A stretch of DNA of 64,000 nt from positions 6,106,479-6,170,478 of the forward strand of contig NZ_KQ976354.1 in assembly GCF_000346485.2 (NCBI RefSeq), written 5' to 3'. Of the stretch, positions 43,445 to 52,827 are shown piece by piece (position 1 is the stretch's first letter; each line of letters opens with the position of its first letter). Position numbers and translations under genes: made by a program. The DNA comes from Scytonema hofmannii PCC 7110 (GTDB taxonomy: Bacteria > Cyanobacteriota > Cyanobacteriia > Cyanobacteriales > Nostocaceae). The notes beneath the pieces are model-generated. The model was not told the origin of the DNA, ran no database searches, and saw nothing but the letters and a program-made list of their open reading frames with translations.

Positions 43445-44725
43445 ATGGCGCATCGACCACCAAAGACTAAGCAAAAACTTCTCTCTTTCTCAATCTGGGT
43501 ATTGCGGGGAATTTGGAAAGCCATAACTACTATTATGGCGTGGGTAGTGTCGGTTATAAAAACTATTTCAGCATTAGTTGTTAACAAAGGGAGTCAGGTA
43601 GGAAACTATTTATTTGCTAAAAAAGCAGTTCTTTTTGTTTTGTTTCTCCTTGTAGTTTTTGGTCTTCTTTGCCTTGCTGCCATTATTCCGAAAACTCATA
43701 TATTTGAAGGTAACCTGACTGTTGAAGAGCTTAGTTTTACTTATAATGGTGGACAAGAAAAACTTTTTCTCAATTCTATAAGGGGTATGCAAACTCTTGA
43801 CGTTGAGGGCATCATTAATAATGAAATCACTTTTATAGGTAAATTTCAAAGTACTTCTTTTTCGGAACTTAATAATTTCAATAAACCCTTAAAAATTCAG
43901 CTTAAAAATAGTGATAGTAAGTTAGTTATAGAACCAAATGACAGCAAAAAGCGTAGTCAAATAGATATTGAAGAACTGCGTATTTTGCCAAATACCAAAG
44001 TGTCTGAGTTAACATATCAACTTTTGAAAAAGCAACATAGACTTAATTTTAAGCTAGAACAAAATTCTAGTCAAACACAATCAAATGAATTAAAGGTTTA
44101 CTTAGGAGAAAACCCTATTAAAGTTATTCTAGAAAATTATGATATTTCTGGAATAAATGCTAGTCAGTTAGATAAGCAACAACCCTTAGAATTTATATTG
44201 ACTCCACAAAGTAAAGAATTAAATTTAGAGATTAAGAAAAATAATAAGATTTATCTGAGTGCAGAGGAATCTTCTCCCAACGATCCCAATCAGTGGTTTC
44301 AAGAAAAATTTGATACTAAAGATGTGTACTTTCAACGTAGAAATAGGACTGGTGACATTAGTGATGATGTCACTGTTTCTACAATAGTAGAAGGTAAAAT
44401 CCGCATGGTAGAACAAGAACGAGAAATTAAAGCCAATCAGTTTCTTATGGGGGAGAAACCTGATATATCTCTGGATATACAACGTATACGTAACTTGCGA
44501 ATCGATCCCAAAAAGGGTATAGAAGTTCGGATTTCTGGGAAAACTAAACAAATTCAAATCGGTTTAGATAAAGATTTTCCAGTTTCTCGCATTCAAGGTA
44601 GTTGGTTAGACGGTATTTTACCTCGTGATGCCATTATTGCTTTGTTCTCTTTTGGTGCGGCTACACTGACTTATCTGTTAGGTTTTTTAATTGAAAATTC
44701 TTCTAAATCAGATTCAAAACCCTAA
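43445..44725 (+). CDS. two-TM protein with large extracytoplasmic domain
   Basis: 426 residues starting 3 bases after the previous stop. The N-terminal 55 residues are amphipathic (IWVLRGIWKAITTIMAWVVS). A transmembrane helix AVLFVLFLLVVFGLLCLAAI (about 59-80) and a C-terminal helix (AIIALFSFGAATLTYLLGFL) enclose about 310 residues of beta-rich, charged sequence. I recognise no family. Its position as third gene of the protease operon suggests it anchors or responds to the periplasmic components. Both helices are intact and no frameshift is visible. Confidence 0.75.
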   Translation: MAHRPPKTKQKLLSFSIWVLRGIWKAITTIMAWVVSVIKTISALVVNKGSQVGNYLFAKKAVLFVLFLLVVFGLLCLAAIIPKTHIFEGNLTVEELSFTYNGGQEKLFLNSIRGMQTLDVEGIINNEITFIGKFQSTSFSELNNFNKPLKIQLKNSDSKLVIEPNDSKKRSQIDIEELRILPNTKVSELTYQLLKKQHRLNFKLEQNSSQTQSNELKVYLGENPIKVILENYDISGINASQLDKQQPLEFILTPQSKELNLEIKKNNKIYLSAEESSPNDPNQWFQEKFDTKDVYFQRRNRTGDISDDVTVSTIVEGKIRMVEQEREIKANQFLMGEKPDISLDIQRIRNLRIDPKKGIEVRISGKTKQIQIGLDKDFPVSRIQGSWLDGILPRDAIIALFSFGAATLTYLLGFLIENSSKSDSKP

Positions 44726-44738
44726 CTTGCCTTTGCGA

Positions 44739-44851
44739 TTAGAAATCGCGGCTATACAGGCAAAACCCACCTACGTGGGTTTCAAAACATTGATTTTCAG
44801 TAAGTCCGCGCAGGCGGACTTTGTTTGTGTAGTAGCGAATTATATTCGCCC
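44739..44851. repeat. MITE-like palindromic repeat
   Basis: ATTAGAAATCGCGGCTATAC at the left and TTTGTGTAGTAGCGAATTAT at the right form an imperfect inverted repeat. Inside are CCCACCTACGTGGG and GTCCGCGCAGGCGGAC. It is the same family as 16337-16434 and 9605-9715. The rest of 44726-45119 contains a CAGATGAACGCAGAC repeat and no gene. Confidence 0.7.
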
Positions 44852-45119
44852 AAATCTTTTAAAACTGTCCGCATTTTGGTCTGTCCTAAACCCTCTGACC
44901 ATTCCAGCGCTTCCAGGTCTTGTCTATTGCTTGACACAAGTATTAAATGATCTTATTGCAGAATTTTGGTACTTGAGTGATATGAAACCGCAGATGAACG
45001 CAGACAAACGCAGATGTTTAGAAAAGTATTTTTTGTATAGTCCTTACCTTGCGGTGAGTCCAGTGCTGCACAAATGACAAATGACAAATGACTATTTCAT
45101 TTTAATTGTGACGAGCTAC

Positions 45120-45974
45120 TCACTCAAATACAACTGTCCGATTCCCATAAACTAAAACTCGATTTTGTAAATGCGATCGCACTGCCCTAGCTAGCACAAT
45201 TCGCTCTAAATCTTTGCCTTTTCTAATTAAATCTTCAACTTCATCTCGATGACTGACGCGGACAACATCTTGCTCAATAATTGGTCCTGCGTCTAGATCG
45301 GCAGTGACATAATGTGCTGTGGCTCCAATAATTTTGACCCCTCTTTCAAAAGCTTTATGATAGGGATTGGCACCAACAAAAGCTGGTAAAAATGAGTGAT
45401 GAATATTAATCACGTGGGGAAACTGAACTATAAATTCTTGGCTCAGAATTTGCATATATTTTGCCAAGACAACCAGGTCAATTTTATTCTGTTGTAGGAT
45501 TTCTAGCTGTTTGGCTTCCTGTTCTTGTTTATTATCCTTGTTAATTGGGATGTAGTGGTAGTCAATGCCAAACTGCTCGGCAATAATTTTTAAATCGGGA
45601 TGATTGCTAAGAACGAGGGGAATTTCAGCAGTAAATTCTTTTGCCCGTTGTCGCCAAATCAAATCAAACAGGCAATGGTCTTGTTTGCTCACCCAAATGG
45701 CAATACGGGGAACAGTATCAGAAAAGTGGAGTTCCCATTTGGCTTCTAAAGGTTGGGCTATGGCGTTAAATGCAGGTGCAATTAGGTCGCGAGGCAAATT
45801 AAACCCCTTTAATTGCCATTCAATGCGGGTGAGAAATAACCCAGATGCAAAATCTGTATGTTGATCCGCGTGGATTATATTGCCACCATAAGTGTATATG
45901 AAGTTGGCAATTTTCGCCACCAGTCCCCGTCGGTCGGGGCAAGATATAAGCAACGTTGCTGTGGGAGTAGTCAT
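45120..45974 (-). CDS. purU: formyltetrahydrofolate deformylase
   Basis: 284 residues. An N-terminal ACT domain (LLISCPDRRGLVAKIANFIY) is followed by the formyltransferase fold, with NIHHSFLPAFVGANPY and GATAHYVTADLDAGPIIEQD carrying the catalytic Asn-His-Asp set. It hydrolyses 10-formyl-THF to THF and formate, balancing one-carbon pools. In E. coli methionine and glycine regulate it through the ACT domain. Length agrees with the family. It appears monocistronic. The ATG follows a run with no strong ribosome site. Confidence 0.95.
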   Translation of the reverse strand: MTTPTATLLISCPDRRGLVAKIANFIYTYGGNIIHADQHTDFASGLFLTRIEWQLKGFNLPRDLIAPAFNAIAQPLEAKWELHFSDTVPRIAIWVSKQDHCLFDLIWRQRAKEFTAEIPLVLSNHPDLKIIAEQFGIDYHYIPINKDNKQEQEAKQLEILQQNKIDLVVLAKYMQILSQEFIVQFPHVINIHHSFLPAFVGANPYHKAFERGVKIIGATAHYVTADLDAGPIIEQDVVRVSHRDEVEDLIRKGKDLERIVLARAVRSHLQNRVLVYGNRTVVFE

Positions 45975-46136
45975 GATGACTCATGCTACGACATAATTGA
46001 GGTGGCAGGCAAGAAAAAAACGATGATTAAGTATTTTTAAGGTTTCTTAATTAATGACTCTGAAGATAATATGTATATTGCGTACTTGTAAAACAACAAG
46101 ACTGCTACACTCAGTTTTCGTTATATTGAAATTATT

Positions 46137-46409
46137 ATGATGTCAATAATTCTTCTTTATGCAACTATTATATTTTACTTCATAATGGCTTTTTCCTTCT
46201 TCCAAAAATGGCTGGATTTTTTTATAGCAGATGCAGAAATGAGTTCTGAAGAAAGGGTTTTCTCTATGATTATTTTGGTCATAGCTACCGTTTTCTGGCC
46301 AGTCATAGTGCCTTTGGCATATCTGGAGGTTTTAAAGTTTCATCAAAAACATAAGGAAGTTATTGATTCGTTGCTCATTTCTTCAAGATCTAGGTTGCAG
46401 GATAAGTAG
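46137..46409 (+). CDS. small two-TM protein of unknown function
   Basis: 90 residues with helices MSIILLYATIIFYFIMAFSF and MIILVIATVFWPVIVPLAYL separated by a short acidic loop (FFIADAEMSSEER). A basic tail KFHQKHKE follows. The pattern is a genuine membrane protein; similar small proteins occur in cyanobacteria but I know no function. It is isolated between purU and the site-2 protease, each on the other strand. Confidence 0.7.
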   Translation: MMSIILLYATIIFYFIMAFSFFQKWLDFFIADAEMSSEERVFSMIILVIATVFWPVIVPLAYLEVLKFHQKHKEVIDSLLISSRSRLQDK

Positions 46410-46473
46410 GTAAAATTTCACTGTACGGGCGCAATGCCTGCGCCCCTACTAACCACTCACCAAGATTACAAGC

Positions 46474-47670
46474 TCATTGTATGGATTTGGCAATAACGCC
46501 CAATTGAAAACCTGGAGGAAAACTTCCTTCCTCTTTGATACGCTTAATCTCGGCTTCTGTGACCCGCAAATTTAACTTTTGAGCTAAAGCCCGGACGAGA
46601 TCTCCTCGATCGATGACACCAGAGACAGCACCTGCAGGAGAAAGTACGGTAATGCGCGGTAACTGCTCATTTTCTAGCTTGTTAATCACATCAACAACAG
46701 GAGTTAACTCAGTGACGCTGGGAATTTCTGTGAGAGGATGCACGATGCTTTGTACAGTTAGGGTTTCCCACTGGCTTCTTTCTACCAAACGCAAATCCTC
46801 TACAGAAACCATACCACGGTAGCGTCCATCAGATTCAGCATAATAAACTTCTGAAGGATTGCCATCTAACAAGTAGACATCGGCAAAAGAACGTAAAGTT
46901 TGATTGGCGTCTACAACACGAAAGTCACGTGTCATGGTATTGGAAGCCACCAAACTCAGTAAGGTTTCTTGTAAGACAGTGACGCGATCGTAACTGCTGG
47001 CGTTGCGGATGCCAAACCAACCTAATAAGGCTATCCACAAGCCTGTAACTAACTCTCCTGTAAAGTAATCGACTGCCATGCCAAGAGCGATCGCACCATA
47101 ACCTAAAATTTGCCCTGCTCTTGCTGCTAACTTCACAGCTTGAAAGCGATTGCCTGTTGCTTTCCACAGTGCGGCTTTCAACACTTGTCCCCCATCTAAA
47201 GGCAAACCTGGAATCAGGTTGAAAAGTGCCAGAACTAGATTGATTCTCGATAAATCCCCAATCATCACGCTAGCAGGACTATTTTCTGGCAAAACAGTTA
47301 CCAACAACTGTAAGAGAAAAAACAACCCAATACTTACCACTGGTCCAGCAATTGCGACTTGAAACGCTTTTCCTGGGGTTTTGGATTCTTCTTCGATAGC
47401 AGCAATTCCACCGAATAAAAACAAGGTGATGGAATTGACTTTTATACCTTGCGATCGCGCTACCAAGCTGTGTCCCAATTCATGCAGCAAAACCGAACCA
47501 AATAACAGTAGTGCCATGACAATTCCAGCACTCCAAGCCAGAACAGGACCCCATTTTTGGTAGGCTACCCCAAAGTTAAGGGTTGCCAGCCCCAATATGA
47601 CAAACCATAAAGGGTCTAAAAAGAGTGGAATTCCAAATAAAGACCCGATTTTCCAATTTGTTTGCATCAT
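46474..47670 (-). CDS. site-2 protease family metallopeptidase with CBS domains
   Basis: 398 residues. Six or so membrane helices contain the zinc motif HELGHSLVA and the third ligand in NLIPGLPLDGGQVLKAALWK (the DG motif). After about residue 235 two CBS domains follow (for example VVDVINKLENEQLPRITVLS), which usually bind adenine nucleotides and may gate activity by energy state. M50 enzymes of this subgroup cleave membrane-embedded substrates such as anti-sigma factors, often with cyanobacterial stress control. All catalytic residues are present. It is monocistronic. Confidence 0.93.
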   Translation of the reverse strand: MMQTNWKIGSLFGIPLFLDPLWFVILGLATLNFGVAYQKWGPVLAWSAGIVMALLLFGSVLLHELGHSLVARSQGIKVNSITLFLFGGIAAIEEESKTPGKAFQVAIAGPVVSIGLFFLLQLLVTVLPENSPASVMIGDLSRINLVLALFNLIPGLPLDGGQVLKAALWKATGNRFQAVKLAARAGQILGYGAIALGMAVDYFTGELVTGLWIALLGWFGIRNASSYDRVTVLQETLLSLVASNTMTRDFRVVDANQTLRSFADVYLLDGNPSEVYYAESDGRYRGMVSVEDLRLVERSQWETLTVQSIVHPLTEIPSVTELTPVVDVINKLENEQLPRITVLSPAGAVSGVIDRGDLVRALAQKLNLRVTEAEIKRIKEEGSFPPGFQLGVIAKSIQ

Positions 47671-47883
47671 ATTTTCCCAAAATCTAGACGTTTACAGCTA
47701 AGCGAAAACATATATTATGTGTGATTTTTTTTACTTATATAGTTTTGTCCCACCAATAATTCCAGATTGAGATTGGAAAAATCGGCAATTGCACTTTTGT
47801 GATGCTCTATCTCTAGAATAAACAATTACTGCTAGCGAACAAATCTCAAATAGGGCTGAGCATTTTAAGAATTAAAAACAAAA

Positions 47884-47937
47884 GGTGGTAGGTCTTCTTA
47901 CCTTATGGATTAATCCGCAAGTAAAAAGACCTACCAA
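47884..47937 (-). terminator. terminator hairpin downstream of psaK
   Basis: Reverse-strand stem GTTGGTAGGTCTTTTT / AAGAAGACCTACCACC followed by TTTTGTTTTT. It lies 30 bases beyond the stop of the PsaK gene. Confidence 0.75.
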
Positions 47938-47968
47938 CTTTATTAATAACTATTGAAATTGTGAAAAT

Positions 47969-48247
47969 CTAAATACGACCAAGATTGGTCAAGCCTAAAA
48001 CTGCACCAATACCAATAAGGTGACCTGTACTCATTGCTGCGAGGAATGTACCAACACTGGGATTATTAAACAAGGAAGGGAAGGGAAGGGGCATTTTGGG
48101 ACCTACTTGGGGATAGCGAACTACTCTAGGAATAATGAACAGAGCTAATAGACTGCTGACAACAATAATTATTGTTTCGCTAAAGTTCAAACCAACACCA
48201 GTGTTGGGAGTTGTAGATTGAACGGCTAATAACAAAGATGAAATCAC
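47969..48247 (-). CDS. psaK: photosystem I subunit PsaK (paralogue 1)
   Basis: 92 residues from a GTG at 48247, supported by GGAGG 7 bases upstream; upstream frame to 48298 has no ribosome site. Two membrane helices flank a loop ([20 protein letters not shown] and [20 protein letters not shown]), ending in LGLTNLGRI, the PsaK C-terminal signature. The loop [20 protein letters not shown] matches cyanobacterial PsaK. PsaK is a peripheral PSI subunit near IsiA or phycobilisome contacts and affects state transitions. A second copy lies 328 bases upstream on the same strand. Confidence 0.9.
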   Translation of the reverse strand: MISSLLLAVQSTTPNTGVGLNFSETIIIVVSSLLALFIIPRVVRYPQVGPKMPLPFPSLFNNPSVGTFLAAMSTGHLIGIGAVLGLTNLGRI

Positions 48248-48438
48248 TACTCGTCCTCCGGCAAAATGTAAAGTTCCTGGTGTAGAGGCGCAATACAACT
48301 TTGCTCCGTATGAAGCTCAAGTATGCCATATAAACGCGTCTCTACAACCTTTGTTTATGCTCCTTCTGACGACGTAATGAATCTTCCATCTAGGGAGAGG
48401 AATGAATTTCCCCCTTTAGCTAGAGTACTTAACCTGCA

Positions 48439-48471
48439 AGATCCCCGACTTCTTGAAGAAGTCGGGGATCT
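48439..48471. repeat. dispersed hairpin repeat (CCCCGACTTCTT type)
   Basis: GATCCCCGACTTCTT / AAGAAGTCGGGGATC between the two psaK genes; a copy of the family at 25666 and 40057. Confidence 0.8.
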
Positions 48472-48574
48472 GAGCAAACTTGCTCCGCAAAGTTGGTGTA
48501 GTGGACCACTCGTTACCGATCGCTGGTCACCAGTCCATAGTCGCTAATTACTGGTCACTGGTCACTGGTCACTG

Positions 48575-48829
48575 TTAAATAGCGCCAATGTTGGTCAAAC
48601 CTAGTACGATGCCAACCCCGATAATATGACCAAAACACATAGCACCGATGAATGCTGGAATACTTAGGGGTAGTATAGGCAGCTTCAAACCAACTTGAGG
48701 CTTTTCAATCCTCGTTGCTAGTAAAACAGATACTAAACAGCTGACGCTGATGATTGTTGCCACAGTAGTATTGATTTCCGGTGTTGCGGGAACTGTTGCG
48801 GCGGCTGCTAGTAAAGTTAATAAAGTCAA
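48575..48829 (-). CDS. psaK: photosystem I subunit PsaK (paralogue 2)
   Basis: 84 residues from a TTG at 48829, preferred because AAGGAG lies 7 bases upstream. The C-terminal half, FIGAMCFGHIIGVGIVLGLT then NIGAI, is the PsaK signature helix. The N-terminal helix is VATIISVSCLVSVLLATRIE. The loop EKPQVGLKLPILPLSIP is shorter and differs from the neighbouring paralogue. Cyanobacteria often carry two or more psaK genes, one of them light- or stress-induced in Synechocystis. Which of these is the constitutive form cannot be read. The use of TTG and GTG starts suggests low or regulated translation. Confidence 0.88.
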   Translation of the reverse strand: MTLLTLLAAAATVPATPEINTTVATIISVSCLVSVLLATRIEKPQVGLKLPILPLSIPAFIGAMCFGHIIGVGIVLGLTNIGAI

Positions 48830-49122
48830 GCGTTTTCTCCTTCAGACAACGAACAAGCATATCAGCCAACAGCCATTAGCAATCAACCAAGGTCGCTCGC
48901 TAATGGTCGTACCAATTTGGACAAAGAATGCTAGAGATAGATTAGATAAGAGCAAGCCTAGGTGAGGCTTTCTCAATCCAAAATCTAAAATCCAAAATGG
49001 TATTAGATGGCGATCGCTTTTTATGTAACCCACAAGAATTATAAAATCATAAAGGGGAAAACTGTAATTTTTTTATACAATTTCTTTTTTGTATTAATTA
49101 CTACTAGTATCTACAAAATGCC

Positions 49123-49755
49123 ATGCGAATTAAGATTTGCGGAATTACTCAACCACAACAAGGCAAAACAATTGTCTCCTTGGGTGCTACAGCGTTGGGA
49201 TTTATTTGTGTCCCATCTTCACCCCGTTATATCAAAGTAGAACAAATTCGGGCGATCGTAGAACAACTGCCAGAAAAAGTAGATAAAATAGGAGTCTTTG
49301 CCAATGCTACCCTAGAAGAAATTAAGCAGACAGCGATCGATTCTGGATTAACTGGCGCTCAACTGCATGGAGATGAATCTCCAGAATTTGCTTTACAGTT
49401 ACGCGAATTGTTGCCAGATATAGAGATTTTAAAAGCTTTGAGAATACGCAATACTGAAGACATAGACAAAGTACTTCATTATACAGCATATATAGATACT
49501 ATACTATTAGACGCGTACCATCCACAACAACTAGGCGGTACGGGTAAAACTTTAGACTGGGATATACTGGAGCAATTTAGTCCTGCTTGCCCTTGGTTTT
49601 TAGCAGGAGGATTAACTCCAGACAACATTCTTGACGCTTTGAATCAAGTTCATCCCAATGGCATTGACCTCTCTAGTGGAGTAGAACGCGCTCCTGGGGA
49701 TAAAGATTTAGATAAAGTAGCGAAGTTGTTTGAGAGATTGGGGAATGGGGAATAG
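49123..49755 (+). CDS. trpF: phosphoribosylanthranilate isomerase
   Basis: 210 residues. [15 protein letters not shown] has catalytic Cys7 in the KICGIT motif. GAQLHGDES is the phosphate-side loop, [18 protein letters not shown] carries the catalytic Asp, and [11 protein letters not shown] and [15 protein letters not shown] complete the TIM barrel. It converts PRA to CdRP in tryptophan synthesis. In cyanobacteria trp genes are scattered, and here it stands alone. The C-terminus is followed by GGGAATA/GGGAGTA heptamers. No strong ribosome site. Confidence 0.95.
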   Translation: MRIKICGITQPQQGKTIVSLGATALGFICVPSSPRYIKVEQIRAIVEQLPEKVDKIGVFANATLEEIKQTAIDSGLTGAQLHGDESPEFALQLRELLPDIEILKALRIRNTEDIDKVLHYTAYIDTILLDAYHPQQLGGTGKTLDWDILEQFSPACPWFLAGGLTPDNILDALNQVHPNGIDLSSGVERAPGDKDLDKVAKLFERLGNGE

Positions 49756-49823
49756 GGAGTAGGGAGTAGGAAAATACAAATCCAAAATATCTCATCCACT
49801 CCCCACTCCCCACTCCCTACTCC

Positions 49824-50531
49824 CTAAAAAAACGATGCTTGATGGCGAATCAGATTGAAATACTCTTCACGAGTTTTCTGTTCTTCTTGGAACACACCTA
49901 GCAATGCACTTGTGACAGTCCAAGAGCCAGGTTTTTGTACGCCCCGCATGACCATGCACATATGAGAAGCTTCAATGACAACAGCCACTCCTTGGGGTTC
50001 TAGAATCTGTTGAACTGCTTCGGCAATTTGGCGAGTTAGCCTTTCCTGAACCTGGAGGCGACGGGAGTACATCTCAACAATACGGGCAAGTTTACTCAGT
50101 CCCACGACTTTCTGGTTGGGAATGTAGGCAACGTGCGCTCTTCCCATAAACGGCAGCATATGGTGTTCGCACAGACTAAATAAATTGATATCGCGTACAA
50201 GTACCATCTCGTTGTGACCTTCGTCAAAAATAGCGCCGTTTACGAGGTCTTCTAACGATTGGTTGTAACCGCTAGTCAGAAACCGCATTGCCTCTGCTAC
50301 CCGTTTGGGTGTTTTCAGCAATCCCTCACGTTCTGGATCTTCCCCAACACCCACCAGTAAAGTTCTCACGGCTTCCATCATCTCCTCCATCTGCTCCTCT
50401 GTTTGGGGATGCAAATCAGCTTGCCGCCCGTTGTGAGTATTGCGATCTGGTCTTGGGGTAATGGACTCCGTTAAATCAGGAATAAGAGGAGATTGAGAGC
50501 GATTGGTACCGTTGGAACGAGCAATAGTCAT
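49824..50531 (-). CDS. folE: GTP cyclohydrolase I
   Basis: 235 residues from the ATG at 50531. The longer frame to 50591 begins with a GTG inside GGTCACT repeats and is unlikely. Zinc and catalytic residues are visible in [20 protein letters not shown] (Cys, His) and [13 protein letters not shown] (second Cys). The active-site segment [13 protein letters not shown] and the C-terminal [10 protein letters not shown] are also present. It makes dihydroneopterin triphosphate for folate and pteridines. It follows an SDR gene on the same strand (83 bases apart), possibly co-transcribed. The low-complexity N-terminus ([16 protein letters not shown]) is variable in cyanobacteria. Confidence 0.95.
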   Translation of the reverse strand: MTIARSNGTNRSQSPLIPDLTESITPRPDRNTHNGRQADLHPQTEEQMEEMMEAVRTLLVGVGEDPEREGLLKTPKRVAEAMRFLTSGYNQSLEDLVNGAIFDEGHNEMVLVRDINLFSLCEHHMLPFMGRAHVAYIPNQKVVGLSKLARIVEMYSRRLQVQERLTRQIAEAVQQILEPQGVAVVIEASHMCMVMRGVQKPGSWTVTSALLGVFQEEQKTREEYFNLIRHQASFF

Positions 50532-50613
50532 GATGTCACAGTCTATGTAAAGGTTTGAAAGTTGGTTATTGGTCAAAAGGTCACTGGTCACTGGTCACTG
50601 GTCACTGGACAAA

Positions 50614-51339
50614 TCACAAAACACCAGCACTAGGCATAAGAATTAATTCGTCAATAACTGCTTGCTGTGGTAGTAAGGCAGTATGAAGAATTGATTGAGC
50701 CACAATTTCTGGGGTTAACATTTTTGATCGGTCAAAGTTAGCATTGACGGTTTCTCGATCCCATAGTTCTGTGTTGACTGCACCAGGATGGATAACAGTC
50801 ACGCGAATACCACGGGCACGTTCTTCTTGTGCCAGAGTTTGGGAAAGAGCTATCAAACCTGCTTTGCTAACACTGTAAGCACCCCAATTGGCAAATGCTT
50901 GTTTGCCAGCTATTGAACAAACATTGATAATTGTGCCTGTGCCACGATCTCGCATTCCTGGTAAAATTCCCATAATGCACTGAAAAACACTGGTTAAATT
51001 TAAATTTAAAACCAGATTCCAGTCGGATAGGGAAGTTTCACTCAAAGAGCCGGTGTAACCTATACCAGCACAATTTACCAAGATATCTATATCCCCAAAA
51101 TCACTGGCTATTTCCTGCATCTTTTGTTGCACTAGAGAGATACAAGACAAATCCAAAGGATATGCGTTTGCTTCTACTCCAGAGTGCTTTGCTGCTTGAC
51201 AAACCGTTGCTAATTTCTCTATGGAACGGCTCACTAGGGCTACATCTATACCTGCTCGTGCAAACGCCAAAGCAGTTTCTCTGCCAATGCCACTGCTTGC
51301 CCCAGTAATCAAAGCACGTGGTTTCTGCTCAACACTCAT
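50614..51339 (-). CDS. short-chain dehydrogenase/reductase
   Basis: 241 residues. ALITGASSGIGRETALAF is the NADP(H)-binding TGxxxGIG. INVCSIAGKQAFANWGAYSV then SKAG provides Ser and the YxxxK catalytic pair. NVCS and the N-A-G motif (VNCAGIGYTGS) are in place. It is FabG-like in size, but the substrate is unknown. It is conserved next to folE/accA/aar/ado in several cyanobacteria, as I recall. Given aar and ado nearby, a fatty-acyl or aldehyde substrate is conceivable, but this is inference. Confidence 0.9.
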   Translation of the reverse strand: MSVEQKPRALITGASSGIGRETALAFARAGIDVALVSRSIEKLATVCQAAKHSGVEANAYPLDLSCISLVQQKMQEIASDFGDIDILVNCAGIGYTGSLSETSLSDWNLVLNLNLTSVFQCIMGILPGMRDRGTGTIINVCSIAGKQAFANWGAYSVSKAGLIALSQTLAQEERARGIRVTVIHPGAVNTELWDRETVNANFDRSKMLTPEIVAQSILHTALLPQQAVIDELILMPSAGVL

Positions 51340-51636
51340 GCGATCTCCCCAATTTGTTGCGGTTACTAAACCGCCTTGCCACCTAGATGATGAAAAATTT
51401 TCGGTTCAAATAAATTAAACAAAGCTAAAAATCCACTGAATTTTTTATGGTAGTTGCTAGACTCCATATATCTCAATCTTCCTGTCTCGCGTTTTCTGAG
51501 TAACGACAGCAAACTTTCGCTTAGAAAACGCTATCTCACCCTGGGAGTTCACCGTTAGCCCACAGTCAAGAGCCTAACGTCAAAAGAGTGTTTACTACTA
51601 TTGACCGTTGACTATCCACTATTGGCTAAAAATGTC
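51340..51636. other. intergenic, nothing recognised
   Basis: No gene seen between the SDR start and the terminator-like hairpin of accA. The sequence near 51485-51600 includes short inverted pieces (GAGTAACGACAG, TAGAAAACGC) without clear structure. Confidence 0.4.
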
Positions 51637-51688
51637 AATGCCTGTGACCTAAAAGATTGTTAAAAATCTTTAAGTAACACAGGCAATT
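51637..51688 (-). terminator. hairpin downstream of accA
   Basis: Reverse-strand stem TTGCCTGTG / CACAGGCA with an inner AAAGATTTTTAACAATCTTTT pairing, followed by ATTTTT. It lies 40 bases past the accA stop. Confidence 0.5.
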
Positions 51689-51727
51689 ATAGCATTGCTG
51701 CTAAGTTAGTAAATCATCTGAGTCCTA

Positions 51728-52708
51728 TCAGTGAGCAACTTCAGTGAAAACACCAATCTTGCGGAACTTTTCGTAACGCAGTTGACGTCTTTCTTGAGGG
51801 GTAAAGCGGTTGAGGTTCTCCAAGTTGTCCAACAAAGCTTGCTTGAGTGTATTGGCAGCTTGTAAAGGGTCGGAATGAGCGCCACCAACAGGTTCGGGCA
51901 ATATCTGGTCGATAATTCCCAAGTTCTTGAGGTCGTGTGAAATAATTTTTAAGGCAACTGCTGCTTGGGGTGCTTTACTGGCATCTTTCCATAAAATGGC
52001 AGCACAAGCTTCAGGGGTAGCAACAGTATAAACGGAATGTTCAAACATTAAGAGGCGATCGCCTACACCGATACCCAGCGCACCACCAGAACCGCCTTCA
52101 CCAATGACAGTGCAAATAATGGGGACATCAAAGCAAAACATCTCCCGTAAATTGTAAGCGATCGCTTCTCCTTGACCTTGATGTTCGGCTTCAATTCCCG
52201 CCCAAGCCCCTGGCGTGTCGATAAAAGTTAAAATCGGCATACCAAACTTGTTGGCGTGTTCCATTAATCGCAGGGCTTTGCGATAGCCCCCTGGAGATGC
52301 CATACCAAAATTACGGGCAACATTGTCCTTAGTATCGCGACCTTTCTGATGACCCAACATAACGATAGGGTTTCCACCCAAACGACCTACACCCCCGACT
52401 AATGCAGGGTCATCAGAACCACTGCGATCGCCATGCAACTCCATCCATTCATCACTTATGGATTGGATGTAATCAAGAGTACTGGGACGGCGTGGGTGAC
52501 GAGCGACTTGCAATCGCTGCGACGGCGACAGACTACTGAATATTTCTTCCCGCAGTTGCATGGCGCGTGCTTCTAGTTGACGAATTTGACTGGTCACATC
52601 GACGCCATTTTCTTCCGCTAGTTGCCGAATTTGGTCAATTCTAGTAGCAAGTTCGGCTAACGGCTTTTCAAAATCTAACAGTAGCTGTTTACGCTCAGTA
52701 GTTGCCAT
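51728..52708 (-). CDS. accA: acetyl-CoA carboxylase carboxyltransferase alpha subunit
   Basis: 326 residues from the ATG at 52708. [20 protein letters not shown] opens the conserved domain, [20 protein letters not shown] and [20 protein letters not shown] follow, and [11 protein letters not shown] with [20 protein letters not shown] form the crotonase-fold active site. It transfers carboxyl from carboxy-biotin to acetyl-CoA to make malonyl-CoA. Its partner AccD is elsewhere. The upstream spacer (52725-52826) holds TTGGTGG/TTAGTAG heptamers that fold with AACTAAC units. Lies directly after aar, the usual cyanobacterial arrangement. Confidence 0.97.
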   Translation of the reverse strand: MATTERKQLLLDFEKPLAELATRIDQIRQLAEENGVDVTSQIRQLEARAMQLREEIFSSLSPSQRLQVARHPRRPSTLDYIQSISDEWMELHGDRSGSDDPALVGGVGRLGGNPIVMLGHQKGRDTKDNVARNFGMASPGGYRKALRLMEHANKFGMPILTFIDTPGAWAGIEAEHQGQGEAIAYNLREMFCFDVPIICTVIGEGGSGGALGIGVGDRLLMFEHSVYTVATPEACAAILWKDASKAPQAAVALKIISHDLKNLGIIDQILPEPVGGAHSDPLQAANTLKQALLDNLENLNRFTPQERRQLRYEKFRKIGVFTEVAH

Positions 52709-52724
52709 TTTCACAGTGGTTGGT

Positions 52725-52826
52725 GGTTAGTAGTTGGTGGTTAGTAGTTGGTGGTTGGTGGTTAGTAGTTGGTAGTTAGTAGAAATTTCTAGCAACTAAC
52801 AACTAACAACTAACAACTAACCACTA
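52725..52826. repeat. inverted heptamer repeats between aar and accA
   Basis: GGTGGTTAGTAGTT units, then complementary AACTAACAACTAACAACT units, produce a long imperfect hairpin in the aar-accA spacer. Confidence 0.75.
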
Positions 52827-52827
52827 A

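Noticed and set aside
44691-45077. Forward 128-codon frame after the two-TM gene
   Set aside because: It runs through a palindromic repeat and CAGATGAACGC repeats and has no ribosome site or recognisable protein features.
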